Shown here: positions 1 to 9,319 of the stretch, piece by piece | Position numbering within the stretch: the stretch's first letter is position 1 | Layout: every line of letters begins with the position of its first letter | Assembly: GCF_030814225.1 (NCBI RefSeq) | Contig: NZ_JAUSUR010000004.1 | Location: forward strand, 310,001-374,000 | Length of the DNA: 64,000 bases | Source: Breznakia pachnodae | Lineage (GTDB): Bacteria; Bacillota_I; Bacilli_A; Erysipelotrichales; Erysipelotrichaceae | Direction: 5' to 3' | The notes under the pieces: generated by a model | Seen by the model: only the letters and a program-made list of their open reading frames with translations | Databases searched by the model: none | What the model was told of the DNA's origin: nothing | Made by a program: the position numbers and the translations under genes

Positions 1-498
1 GTTCCCTGTGAAATAACTAGAACATCTACTACTTTTATTTCTGTTTTTCCACCTTGAACAACTTTGTATTCTACTTTGTATAATCCAGCTTCACTATAAT
101 CATTACTTGGTCCGCTTACCAATCTAACTTCAATGTTAGTAGTGATATCTGTAAAATCAGCAGTATTACCTACTGTGTCTGAAGCCTTTAAGTAGCTTGC
201 AGTTGCTGCACTTTCCACTTGGCTTTGAATTGATGCATCATCAATATTATAAGCCTGATTATACACATCAATTGAAGGTAATCCATTTACCTTTGTTGTT
301 CTTGATGCTGTCTGTGCATTTCCATATGAATCGGTTACTATATACTCTGTTGTATATGTTCCAGGAGTTGTATAAATTAATGTTCCTTTAATTGTTGTAG
401 TATAAGTAACACTCTCATCCAACACTAGTGGTATATTTGCACCCAATGCATCTTCTGCACTTACACCATCTAGGATATTAATTGGATCTCCAACATAA
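1..498 (-). repeat. Long intragenic repeat, copy 3 of the adhesin (partial)
   Basis: Starts with YYVGDPINILDGVSAEDA and runs off the left edge, so the total number of units is unknown. Confidence 0.65.
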
Positions 499-3400
499 TA
501 TTCACAGTCATTTGCTGTAATTGTTGGCTGTTGCAGAGTTGGACTAACTACTACATTAATTGTAATTTCAGAAGTTTTTCCATAAGCTTCTGCTGTAAAT
601 GTAAGTGGCTTCGTATCACCAGCTAACCCTACTGCTTTAATAGCAGCAAGTTCTTCTGCTTTTGTTACGATATCATCTACTTCATTTTCATTCTTAAGTA
701 GATATGCACTTACTCTTCCTTTTGTTTGAGATAATGATTCATTGATTGTTTCTGTTTCAGTATTTGCAATCGTAAATCCCTTTGCTTTTACTACAATTCC
801 ATTATTCTCTTGAATTTCAGTTCCTTCAACTACAACTAGAATTTCTTTTGTGATTGTTCCACTAGTTCCTGTCGCAGTAAAGGTTACTTTGTATTCTCCA
901 CCTTCTTCAGTTACATTCTTGATACTTGTAACATCGCTACTTGTAATTTCACTAAGTGTATCAATTCCAGTAATCACATTATCTGTTTTTGTATATTCAT
1001 ACGCTTTCACATCCGCAGCAGTTATTGCTGTATCCTCAGTGAATTCTTTCGCTTCCTCTTGTGTAAGAACAATATTATCTCCTCTTATCGATAAATCATT
1101 TTCAGTAAGTGATGTATCATCTGTAATTAGTACACTCACTTCTTTCGTTGCTGTTTTACCATCATTCTCTACACTGTATTTAACTACATAAGGACCTACT
1201 TCTGTAAAGTCAGCACTTGGTCCACTACTCACCGTATATGTAACTCCTGTAATAGTTGTAGGCATCGCATTACCAACTACATCATTTGCTTTTAAATAAC
1301 TTGCTGTTGCAGCAGCTATGATGTCTGCATCAATTGTAGATGAACTCACATTGTATTCTTGTGCAACTGCAGTTATTTCAGGTAATCCATTTACTTTTAC
1401 TAACTTCGTAGCTGTCGAACTATTGCCAAACTGATCCGTTACTTCAATAGTAACATTATATGTTCCAGCAGTAGTAAATTTATCTTCATCATTTGGAATA
1501 CTATGTGTTACATTTGTGTTCTTGTTTTCTTCACTCGTGTCTAATTTAATCGTTGTATTTGTTGCATCTACTGCACTTACTCCATGCAATACATTAAATG
1601 TATCTCCAACATAATGCTCACAAGCATTTGCAGTAATTGTAGGTCCTACTAAAGTTGGACTTACTACTACATCTACAACAATTGAAGCTGACTTTCCATC
1701 ATCTTTTGCGGTGAATGTTAAGTCTTTTGTTGCTCCTGATAATCCAACATTATTGATATTCGTTAGTTCAGCTTCATTTACTTCAATTTCAATGACTGCT
1801 GTTTTATCTTTTAATAGATATGCACTTACCTCTCCGCCTAATTTTGCAGATGTAGCATCTATTGTATCTGTGTTTGCTAATGTGATTCCTTTCGCTTTTA
1901 CTACAATCCCATCATTCTCTTGAATTTCAGTTCCTTCTACTACAACTAGAATTTCCTTTGTGATTGTTCCACTAGTTCCTGTCGCAGTAAAAGTTACTTT
2001 ATATTCTCCACCTTTTTCAGTTACATTTTTTATGTCATCAATACTACTGATTGTAATATCTGCAAGAGAATCAACCCCTGTAATATCTCCATTTTGTCTA
2101 GTGTATTCAAACGCTTTTACATCTGCTTTCGCAATTGCTTTATCTAAATCAAATGCTTTTGCTTCTGTTTGAGTTAATGCAATATTATTCGCATCAATAG
2201 CTAAATCATTTTCAATTACCATATCCTCAGATTTAACAAGCACATCTGCCGTTTTCGTTCTTGTTACAGTACCAATTATTGCACTATACGTTACTTTATA
2301 TAACCCAACTTTACTAAAGTCTGTAGTTGATGGTCCATTACTGATTGTGTATGTTACTGGTATGCTTTCTTCTTCTGGTGTATCTCCTACATTATCTCCT
2401 GCCTGCATATATACAGCACTTCCTGAAGATTGTACACTACCTGCTATATCACTATCACTTACTACATAACTTTGAGTATTTGCACTAATTACTGGAACTC
2501 CATGTACTTTCACTAATCTAGTAATTGTAGCTTTGTTATTATAGCTGTCACTTACTGTATATGATACTGAATAAGTTCCTGGTGTTGTAAGAACCCCAAG
2601 TTCGGTTGGTACACTACTTGAATTAATTGTAGTATTTGCATCATCACCACTTAGTTTTATTTCAATATCTTCAGTCTCATTATTTTTAGCACTAAAGCCA
2701 TATAACCAATTTACAGTATCTCCTACATATTTCTCCATTGGTGTTGCTGAAAGCGTTGGAGGGGTATTGGATATAATTGTAATTGTGATTGGATCGCTAA
2801 TTTTTGTATTTCCATAAATATCTTTTATTGTAAGTATAATTTGTACGCTTGTTGTTCCTGATTCCAATGGTTCTGGAGTAATTGTTGCACTACCATCATT
2901 GTTATTTCTTATTGTTGCTTTGCTTGTATCACTTGCACTAACAAACTCCCATGTGTATGGTGTTGTAGCATCTTTAATATTTTCAAAGAAACTTGGTTCG
3001 ATTGTACTATCAATCGTTATTGTACTTCCAACTTTTACGTTTTCACTAGGTGTACTTAAAGTAACATCCATTGCACTATCTGGATCATACTCAATGAATC
3101 CACAACCAATAGTTGTTGCTGCTGGTTTAGTAGCATCAATACCAATTGCTTTTCCTCGATTTACACCTGTAGGAAGAGCATCACTATCAATAGACCTATT
3201 TGAAGTGTTATTAATTGTATACTCAAAATTCCCTTCTAGTTCAGCAAACTCTACTGCATATGTTCCATAACCTAATCCCTGATTATAATCAAAGAAGTAC
3301 TCGCCATTTTCATTTGTTGTAGTCAATACTTGTGTTGAATCTTTCATAACCGGCTCATATACATTTGATTCATTCATCTTATATAGTTTTACTTCATGTC

Positions 3401-6400
3401 CCTGAATAGGTGTATCTTCATTATTATATAAACCATCACCATCTTTATCCACGAATACAGTTCCACTAATTTCAGCTATTACTAATTCAGTTCCTACCTT
3501 TGTTCCCTCAAGAGTCCCTCTATAGCCTTCTGTTTCTACAGCATAAACAGGATTAAAAATATTTCTAGTGCTTATCTTATTTCCTTCATCTGCTGATTCC
3601 ATATCTTCATCTACCATCAATGGAACTTTGAACTCTAGTTCCACATCTGCTGGTATTTTTGCAGTTGTTTTGATTCTTACCATATTCACTTCATCTAAAT
3701 TAACTCCCGAGCCACTATAAATCTCATCTTCAGTGTAGTTACTTTCATTTGCAGTTGTTGCATATGATATATCAAAACCTTCTTCTTCACCTAGTAAATC
3801 TGTAAGTCTCATATTCCATTTGAAAGCTGAACTTTGGAATTTTCCTCCAAAGTTTTCTCCTTCTTTTGGAATTGGAATATACATCGTTAAACTATCAGCT
3901 TCTTTTCCACTGTTATTTATTATCTTTGCAGTGTAATCTGCTTCTGTACCTGGTGTAAAGTATGCTAATGTATTAGCATTTCCTTCAGAATAAGGTTCTT
4001 TTGGCTCTTCACCTTTTAATGTTAAATAAGTATCTATTAAAACCTTTTCATTTTTTTGTACTTCAAAAGTTGTTTTATTAAATGAAAATAGTGTTTCTAC
4101 AAGATTATCATTTCCATTAAAATCATAGGTATCTATAATATACGTTCCGGATGTACCAGCATTTGCATATCCATCTTTTCCCCATGCGACTAAATCTTGT
4201 CCATTATATGAATCTGTATAGGTAATATTAGTTGATATATTATATTGAATTGTTGGAAATACATTCTTAGGTTCTTCACCATACCAAAAACCGGTTTCAA
4301 AATTTTTCGTAGTTATTTTATAAAACATATCTCCATTATCGTTATAATATGGATCCGAAATAGTCCAATCATCATGAACTACGGTTCCTCCTTTTATAAC
4401 AATACTATCTATATCAATCGTAGTTCCTTCAGGTTGTCTAATATAAATCTCTGGATTAATCATTTTTCCAGAAGTCATTGTTGTAGCATAATAATAAGAA
4501 ACTCTCATTTCTGCTTTTATTGAAAATGTATCCCCAGCAACAATTGAGTTTATTAGAGTTCCTTTTGTATTATAAAATTTTACTGTGGAATCACCACTAT
4601 AGACATATTTTGTTTCGTTTCGTGAATTATTAATTGTTGAGTCTAGGCTCTGCTTTGTTTCTGCTTCTTTTCCCTTTTCGTAAATACTCATCGTTACAGT
4701 TGCAGATGTAGTTCCTTGAGCAAGTCTTCCGTAAGTCGCAATAGTTCCTCCAGTCGCACTAGATGAACCTTGATATACCGTACGATTATAACCTGAATTA
4801 AAATTACCAACTTCGGCCTTAACAGCTATGAAGAACTCATCTTCATCTAATTCTTCATTAGCCTTTGTAAGTATTCTAATTTGAGTACCTGAAACTATTA
4901 ATTTACTTAAGTCTGCATCAATCCATACATCTGGAGATTTATTTGTCTTATATTTCACTGATGTAATCCCATCTCCAGAAGCCGTCCCATCAAAAGGAAT
5001 ATTTACTCTGGATACTAACCAATTTGAATCTATATCAAATTCTACAACCTGATTTTTTACACTAGATTGGTTTTTATTAGTTAAACCATAAAATGATGCA
5101 AACGCATGATAGTCTTCACTTGCATTATTCATCCCAGTGATTCCAGTATTACTGAATCTATTAAATGTCAGCTTAAGTGATTCGTTTGGCATATCAACCA
5201 CTGTAGATGAATGTTTTCTTCCCATATTATCTGCAGTTAACGTTACTTTATAACCATCATAGTATTCAATTTCTATATAATCATATCTAGGATTTGAAAA
5301 AACTGTTCCTGTTGCAGCATCCTTTGGTATTTTATACTTCACTTGACCATAATGGTCACCGTTAGTTTTTATTCCCGTTATAATAACTCGTGAGTTGTCT
5401 GGATCATTCTCATAAGTTAAAGATGTAGACAAAGCAGAAAACCCAGCAAATTCTGTTCCCTCAGGATAATAAACATACTGTTTCATTTCCTTAACATAAA
5501 TCGTTCTTGAACCATATTCTAAATCAAGACCTGCAGTATAATTTACATATGGCATATATGATCGTACACTAACACCATAATTTTCTTCATCATCAGTACT
5601 GGCATATACTGTTGTTGTTTCATTTGAATTTACACTTCGATAACCATTAGCATCAGTTGCAATATTCGCACCTACAGCTTTTACTGACTGAGATATACTA
5701 CCAATCTCCACTCCTGCTTTTGATGCACTAGCAGTAATATCTCCAGGAATTTGCATTTCTCGATAATATCTAGCTGCATCAACACGAACATAAACATCAA
5801 TTGTAATCTTTTCCGTAGAACTAGCAACATTAATTTTTAGAGTTCCATACGTTGATCCTATTTTAGTAAACCCTCCTGTAGCATCTGTTTCTTTTTTAGG
5901 AAGCGTCATACCTATAATCGCTTTTTCTTCAGCACTTCCAGATGTATAAGGACTAAGTATTGCTGTATCTACACCTGTTGTTACTGGATTTCCTGCTGTA
6001 TAAATAGTTGTATATTTCATTCCTTCTGGAAGGTCAATAGTTATTTCTTTGTCTGCAGAAGTTGAATCTTTAAAATCAACCACTACACTCACTTTCTTAA
6101 TCAAACCATTTCGCCATCCAGTACTTTCATCATAATCAGGAATATTGAGTGTAACATCACCATCTGATACTGATGATCTTGGGAATATATCATTCACAAT
6201 AGAAATTGGTGAAGTTACATTAGTATTTGTCGTATCTTTAATATCCACAATATCATCTACCATAACTTCTTTCTCATATGTATATTCTTTTCCATTTTCT
6301 AAATATACGATATCAAATTTATAAGTATCATTCTTATCTACAAGATAAGATACAATACCTGTTCCTAAACTAATTCCTTCAGGATCAATAACATCCTGAA

Positions 6401-6599
6401 TATTGTACGTCTCACTGATACTTTCCAAATCAAGTGAGATAGTAGCTTGTGTATTCTCTTCATTGTATATAATTTCTTCTTTTACTTCTAGTTGCTCCGC
6501 CGCAAATATACTTGGTACTTGCTTAAATACACCAATTGATGTAAAAACTAAAAGTAAGGAAAGGGTTACTTTCCATAAAATATTTATTCTTTTTTTCAT
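1..6599 (-). CDS. Giant secreted repeat adhesin, 3' end beyond window (partial)
   Basis: The reading frame is open from an ATG at 6599 to the left edge, about 2,199 codons with no stop; the C-terminus and any sorting signal lie outside the window. The start is set by TGGAGGGC five to six bases upstream. Residues 1-34 form a signal peptide (charged MKKR, hydrophobic core, cleavage near IFAAEQ). Then come about 1,000 residues of beta-rich adhesin-like sequence, an SdrD/Cna-B-type segment near residue 1043 (ISGTVFVDKDGDGLYNNED), and from about residue 1280 Ig-like DUF5011-type domains marked by YVGD motifs, in long repeats of about 370 residues. The likely role is surface adhesion or matrix binding; the ligand cannot be told. 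It follows the InlB-repeat gene by about 50 bases and has its own candidate ECF promoter. The class B sortase gene at 10.4 kb may anchor it, but this cannot be checked without the C-terminus. Confidence 0.9.
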   Translation of the reverse strand, partial: MKKRINILWKVTLSLLLVFTSIGVFKQVPSIFAAEQLEVKEEIIYNEENTQATISLDLESISETYNIQDVIDPEGISLGTGIVSYLVDKNDTYKFDIVYLENGKEYTYEKEVMVDDIVDIKDTTNTNVTSPISIVNDIFPRSSVSDGDVTLNIPDYDESTGWRNGLIKKVSVVVDFKDSTSADKEITIDLPEGMKYTTIYTAGNPVTTGVDTAILSPYTSGSAEEKAIIGMTLPKKETDATGGFTKIGSTYGTLKINVASSTEKITIDVYVRVDAARYYREMQIPGDITASASKAGVEIGSISQSVKAVGANIATDANGYRSVNSNETTTVYASTDDEENYGVSVRSYMPYVNYTAGLDLEYGSRTIYVKEMKQYVYYPEGTEFAGFSALSTSLTYENDPDNSRVIITGIKTNGDHYGQVKYKIPKDAATGTVFSNPRYDYIEIEYYDGYKVTLTADNMGRKHSSTVVDMPNESLKLTFNRFSNTGITGMNNASEDYHAFASFYGLTNKNQSSVKNQVVEFDIDSNWLVSRVNIPFDGTASGDGITSVKYKTNKSPDVWIDADLSKLIVSGTQIRILTKANEELDEDEFFIAVKAEVGNFNSGYNRTVYQGSSSATGGTIATYGRLAQGTTSATVTMSIYEKGKEAETKQSLDSTINNSRNETKYVYSGDSTVKFYNTKGTLINSIVAGDTFSIKAEMRVSYYYATTMTSGKMINPEIYIRQPEGTTIDIDSIVIKGGTVVHDDWTISDPYYNDNGDMFYKITTKNFETGFWYGEEPKNVFPTIQYNISTNITYTDSYNGQDLVAWGKDGYANAGTSGTYIIDTYDFNGNDNLVETLFSFNKTTFEVQKNEKVLIDTYLTLKGEEPKEPYSEGNANTLAYFTPGTEADYTAKIINNSGKEADSLTMYIPIPKEGENFGGKFQSSAFKWNMRLTDLLGEEEGFDISYATTANESNYTEDEIYSGSGVNLDEVNMVRIKTTAKIPADVELEFKVPLMVDEDMESADEGNKISTRNIFNPVYAVETEGYRGTLEGTKVGTELVIAEISGTVFVDKDGDGLYNNEDTPIQGHEVKLYKMNESNVYEPVMKDSTQVLTTTNENGEYFFDYNQGLGYGTYAVEFAELEGNFEYTINNTSNRSIDSDALPTGVNRGKAIGIDATKPAATTIGCGFIEYDPDSAMDVTLSTPSENVKVGSTITIDSTIEPSFFENIKDATTPYTWEFVSASDTSKATIRNNNDGSATITPEPLESGTTSVQIILTIKDIYGNTKISDPITITIISNTPPTLSATPMEKYVGDTVNWLYGFSAKNNETEDIEIKLSGDDANTTINSSSVPTELGVLTTPGTYSVSYTVSDSYNNKATITRLVKVHGVPVISANTQSYVVSDSDIAGSVQSSGSAVYMQAGDNVGDTPEEESIPVTYTISNGPSTTDFSKVGLYKVTYSAIIGTVTRTKTADVLVKSEDMVIENDLAIDANNIALTQTEAKAFDLDKAIAKADVKAFEYTRQNGDITGVDSLADITISSIDDIKNVTEKGGEYKVTFTATGTSGTITKEILVVVEGTEIQENDGIVVKAKGITLANTDTIDATSAKLGGEVSAYLLKDKTAVIEIEVNEAELTNINNVGLSGATKDLTFTAKDDGKSASIVVDVVVSPTLVGPTITANACEHYVGDTFNVLHGVSAVDATNTTIKLDTSEENKNTNVTHSIPNDEDKFTTAGTYNVTIEVTDQFGNSSTATKLVKVNGLPEITAVAQEYNVSSSTIDADIIAAATASYLKANDVVGNAMPTTITGVTYTVSSGPSADFTEVGPYVVKYSVENDGKTATKEVSVLITDDTSLTENDLSIRGDNIVLTQEEAKEFTEDTAITAADVKAYEYTKTDNVITGIDTLSEITSSDVTSIKNVTEEGGEYKVTFTATGTSGTITKEILVVVEGTEIQENNGIVVKAKGFTIANTETETINESLSQTKGRVSAYLLKNENEVDDIVTKAEELAAIKAVGLAGDTKPLTFTAEAYGKTSEITINVVVSPTLQQPTITANDCEYYVGDPINILDGVSAEDALGANIPLVLDESVTYTTTIKGTLIYTTPGTYTTEYIVTDSYGNAQTASRTTKVNGLPSIDVYNQAYNIDDASIQSQVESAATASYLKASDTVGNTADFTDITTNIEVRLVSGPSNDYSEAGLYKVEYKVVQGGKTEIKVVDVLVISQG
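499..1614 (-). repeat. Long intragenic repeat, copy 2 of the adhesin
   Basis: Second unit of the same repeat, bounded by the YVGD codons at about 1603-1614 and 487-498. It differs from copy 1 mostly in the middle (VKAKG-ITLANT against VKAKG-FTIANT), while its 796-902 core is nearly unchanged. Confidence 0.8.
1615..2730 (-). repeat. Long intragenic repeat, copy 1 of the adhesin
   Basis: Sequence between successive YVGD motifs in the giant adhesin. The distance between copies is 1110-1116 bases (about 370 residues). The segment 1906-2012 is nearly identical at the DNA level to 796-902, covering the protein stretch ending VVVEGTEIQEN. Each unit holds an Ig-like DUF5011-type domain, a second beta domain and a conserved spacer. 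Confidence 0.8.
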
Positions 6600-6620
6600 T
6601 TTGCCCTCCATTGTATTACA

Positions 6621-6651
6621 TTAGTTGGACAAGAGAGATGGAAAAGCGGTT
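6621..6651 (-). promoter_or_regulatory. Candidate ECF sigma promoter of the adhesin
   Basis: On the minus strand AACCG (6651-6647), 14 bases, then TTGTCCAACTAA (6632-6621). The same two blocks with the same 14-base gap lie in front of the sigma factor gene. An AAC-containing -35 and a TGTC/CGTC-like -10 about 17 bases apart is the usual layout of ECF-type promoters. The -35 block overlaps the stop codon of the InlB-repeat gene. The predicted transcript would have a leader of only about 20 bases, still containing the ribosome site. Confidence 0.65.
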
Positions 6652-7787
6652 TATGCTTTTCGCCAAATAATATAAATTATTATAATTCCACCAATACATA
6701 GTAATGGAAATAATGATATTTGAGTTTCTTCTCTTGTTATTGTAATCTCTTTTATTTCTAAGTCAGGATTGCTAATTACATCGGACACATGAATGACATG
6801 ATTCTTTTCCGTAATAGTTGCTTCCTCACCATACTGTTTATCAGTTATTCTAAATCGTAAGTTATTCTTTATTTCTTCTTCGTCTTCACTTTCAAAAATT
6901 GCATAGACATCAACATTCGAAGTGATTGTCTCTAAACTTCGATCCCACTTTAAAAAAGTTCTGCCTTCCTCTTTATCAGGGGTAATCGATTTAGGACTTT
7001 CCATATAATAAACTTGTTCACTATGGAATAGTTCTCCATCAACATAATAATTTACTGTATATTGTACCTTTTGAAATATTGCATATAAATTTACACTTTC
7101 ATGAATTGCATCATTTTGATAGAAACTGCCTGAACCATCTTTTTGAGTGTTAAATCCTACAAATGTGTATCCATCTGTATCAGATAGTGAAGGAATCATT
7201 GGTGTACTTCCATCTATTACATTTTGATTCGATAACAAAGTACCTTCATGGTAAAACTGCACGTTATGTTCTTTAGGAAATGCATAATTACCATAGAATG
7301 CGTGTTCCAATTTTTGAGTTTTTACTGATGATGAATCATTTGGTACAGTAATTGATAAACTACCCGTAATCTTCCCTTGCGTAGATCCAACTGATTTTAC
7401 TGTCAGAATAATTGTTGTTTGTTGATTCGCACAAGTAATACTAGCACCTGTTGATGATATAAACTGTGAATACTCCTGTTGAGATACAACTCTTCCATCA
7501 ATTTGTAAGACACCACTATAGTAAGCCAGATACTCCATTCCATATGTTCTTTCAAATTTAGCAGTGATTTGATTATCAGGTAAATTTGTAACATTAAAGT
7601 GCAATTGTACATTTGCACCATAAGGAATATTGGTTTGTGAAGATAGTGGTGTTAATGTAGTACCATCAACATAATATCCACTTGAACTTTGATTGATATC
7701 AAATACATTTCCTTGTATTCTGCTAACGAAAAAGAAATTACAGACGATTATACCAAATAAAACTAAGATTTTACATTTATTCTTCAT
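6651..7787 (-). CDS. Membrane-anchored InlB B-repeat surface protein
   Basis: A protein of about 378 residues with an N-terminal signal peptide (MKNKCKILVLFGIIV), a beta-rich ectodomain, and two InlB B-repeat/Listeria-Bacteroides-type units recognisable by GYTFVGFNTQKDGSGSFY and by the TPDKEEGRTFLKWD stretch. It ends in one membrane helix (ISLFPLLCIGGIIIIYIIW) and a short basic RKA tail, so it should be tethered by its own helix and not by sortase. The start chosen is the ATG at 7787, inside the last codons of the sigma gene (11-base overlap ATGAAGAATAA); an in-frame start at 7802 is possible. The overlap implies translational coupling to the sigma factor. Its role is inferred: co-sensor or surface partner of that sigma factor. 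Confidence 0.85.
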   Translation of the reverse strand: MKNKCKILVLFGIIVCNFFFVSRIQGNVFDINQSSSGYYVDGTTLTPLSSQTNIPYGANVQLHFNVTNLPDNQITAKFERTYGMEYLAYYSGVLQIDGRVVSQQEYSQFISSTGASITCANQQTTIILTVKSVGSTQGKITGSLSITVPNDSSSVKTQKLEHAFYGNYAFPKEHNVQFYHEGTLLSNQNVIDGSTPMIPSLSDTDGYTFVGFNTQKDGSGSFYQNDAIHESVNLYAIFQKVQYTVNYYVDGELFHSEQVYYMESPKSITPDKEEGRTFLKWDRSLETITSNVDVYAIFESEDEEEIKNNLRFRITDKQYGEEATITEKNHVIHVSDVISNPDLEIKEITITREETQISLFPLLCIGGIIIIYIIWRKA

Positions 7788-9042
7788 CGACATCAATCTC
7801 ATAACTTACTTGATTTCCTACAACATCACTTAGAAAAAGTTGGAAGCTTCCTTTTATATCAATTTCTAATTTCTGATTATCAGGAATTAGAAGTTTCTCA
7901 CCTTCATATACAATATAAGAAGATTGATAATCAATCCCTTTATTGTCACTCAAATTAAACTGAAGCACATTATTCTCATATGCAACACTATTTAGTTTTG
8001 GTAATTCTTTATCAATGTTTGTAATTTCTACAGCGGTTTCTTCATCTTCTACTGCAATTCTATAGGTTCCATTTGTATCAGCAACAAATATTAATTGTTT
8101 TCCTTCAAGTACATAATCAACTGCTGCTGCATCTTTCGTTATCTGTATCTGATTCTCACTGTAATCACCATTCATTAATGCTTCTACTTCAATACTGCTT
8201 GAACTTAATTCATTATAGTAAGATATCTTCTCAATACTGCCACTTGCTTGAGATTGCCAACTTTGATAGCCTGTAAATCCAACACCTGTTACTACTGCCG
8301 TTGTGATTAATATTTTTGTTGTTCCTCCCAAGAACACTCCACCTTTTACACCACCTGTTGTAATTACGATTGTGGTAATCTTATCAAGCACACGAACCGA
8401 TGCTTCTGCTGACATCTGATTCTGCATTACAAGTTCCTGAAATGCTTGATATACAATTGGTGTAAATCCTACACTTAAGTATTTTGTTGGGGTGTATCCT
8501 TTCTCTTCCAATTTTGGTTGTAATAGTTTTCGAATTCTTACCAGTCTTGATTTAATTGTTCCTGTTGGAATACTTAAAATTTCAGATATTTCATTTACAG
8601 TTAAATCATCAAAATATTTAAGAAAAGCAACCTCATGTAACATTGTTGGTAAATTCATAATCTCTTTTTTTACAACACTCACTAATTCTTTTTCATCCAT
8701 ATCATCAGAGATTTCTTTACTCTCTACAAACTCTTCTAATTTAGAATCACCATCCGAATACTTATCTTTTCTTTTTCGATTATTCACATTTGTTGAATGA
8801 TTAAAAACAATGGTAAATATCCATGAATGAAATGCTTTATTATCTTTTAATGTATGAATCTTTTCTATTACCTTAATAAACGTTTCTTGAACCGCTTCTT
8901 CAGCATCAGCTTCATTCTTTAATAAAGTTAATGCAAAATAGTAAAGTGGGTTACGATAATACTTATAAATATAGTCGATTGCTTCACTATCTCCCTTCCT
9001 TAATCTTTCAATATACTCTATGTCTATTTTCTCTGTTTTCAT
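7777..9042 (-). CDS. ECF-type sigma factor fused to a transmembrane and extracytoplasmic domain
   Basis: 421 residues from the ATG at 9042, chosen because GGAGGGC lies five bases upstream; an upstream TTG at 9060 lacks this. Residues 10-80 are sigma region 2 (AEEAVQETFIKV, then FHSWIFTIVFN) and about 125-175 are region 4 with a helix-turn-helix (DLTVNEISEILSIPTGTIKSR). Residues 180-240 form a linker, 243-260 a membrane helix (ILITTAVVTGVGFTGY), and the last 160 residues a beta-rich domain that should lie outside the cell. Typical ECF sigma factors are 160-200 residues, so the extension is more than half of the protein. No separate anti-sigma gene is seen nearby. It likely senses an envelope or surface signal and drives its own operon and the adhesin gene; how the sigma part is released or used while membrane-bound is unknown. 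Confidence 0.88.
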   Translation of the reverse strand: MKTEKIDIEYIERLRKGDSEAIDYIYKYYRNPLYYFALTLLKNEADAEEAVQETFIKVIEKIHTLKDNKAFHSWIFTIVFNHSTNVNNRKRKDKYSDGDSKLEEFVESKEISDDMDEKELVSVVKKEIMNLPTMLHEVAFLKYFDDLTVNEISEILSIPTGTIKSRLVRIRKLLQPKLEEKGYTPTKYLSVGFTPIVYQAFQELVMQNQMSAEASVRVLDKITTIVITTGGVKGGVFLGGTTKILITTAVVTGVGFTGYQSWQSQASGSIEKISYYNELSSSSIEVEALMNGDYSENQIQITKDAAAVDYVLEGKQLIFVADTNGTYRIAVEDEETAVEITNIDKELPKLNSVAYENNVLQFNLSDNKGIDYQSSYIVYEGEKLLIPDNQKLEIDIKGSFQLFLSDVVGNQVSYEIDVDEE

Positions 9043-9085
9043 ACTGCCCTCCATCTGCAATGGTCATGAAATGTATACTTCTTCT

Positions 9086-9116
9086 TTAGTTGGACAATCC
9101 TATTCAATTTTCGGTT
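9086..9116 (-). promoter_or_regulatory. Candidate autoregulatory ECF promoter of the sigma gene
   Basis: On the minus strand AACCG (9116-9112), 14 bases, TTGTCCAACTAA (9097-9086), followed by about 40 bases of leader and the GGAGGGC ribosome site. Both blocks and the spacing equal those before the adhesin, while the spacer sequences are unrelated, as expected for a promoter and not for a recent duplication. Confidence 0.68.
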
Positions 9117-9269
9117 GATGAATCATCAACTTTTTTTGCTTTTGAAAAGTCACAACGAATTTATTCCCCCAATATCGTGTACTAAATGTACATTCTATGT
9201 ACATCGTCCTTTCTTTAGTCGTAAAAAACTAATAGATAGTTCATTTTCATCTAAAAAACTTTTTGCACA

Positions 9270-9302
9270 AAAAAATACAGACATTTTTTTATGCCTGTAT
9301 AT
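9270..9302 (-). terminator. Intrinsic terminator of the small membrane protein gene at 9320
   Basis: On the minus strand the stem ATACAGGCAT / ATGTCTGTAT (arms 9301-9292 and 9285-9276) is followed by a run of T. It separates the two-protein/sortase region from the sigma operon. Confidence 0.85.
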
Positions 9303-9319
9303 ATGAGTAATTTTATTTA

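Noticed and set aside
487..2730. Possible CRISPR or tandem DNA repeat array
   Set aside because: The repeats are long (1.1 kb), diverged in parts and in frame within a protein gene; no short repeat-spacer pattern exists.
850..3270. Several plus-strand open frames of 70-123 codons over the adhesin
   Set aside because: They lie antisense to a continuous, well-behaved 2,199-codon frame, lack ribosome sites, and two of them are the same sequence only because of the 1.1-kb repeats.
6621..6632. TTGTCCAACTAA alone as a repressor operator or leader structure
   Set aside because: The second conserved block AACCG at the same 14-base spacing makes a bipartite promoter the simpler reading, though an operator is not excluded.
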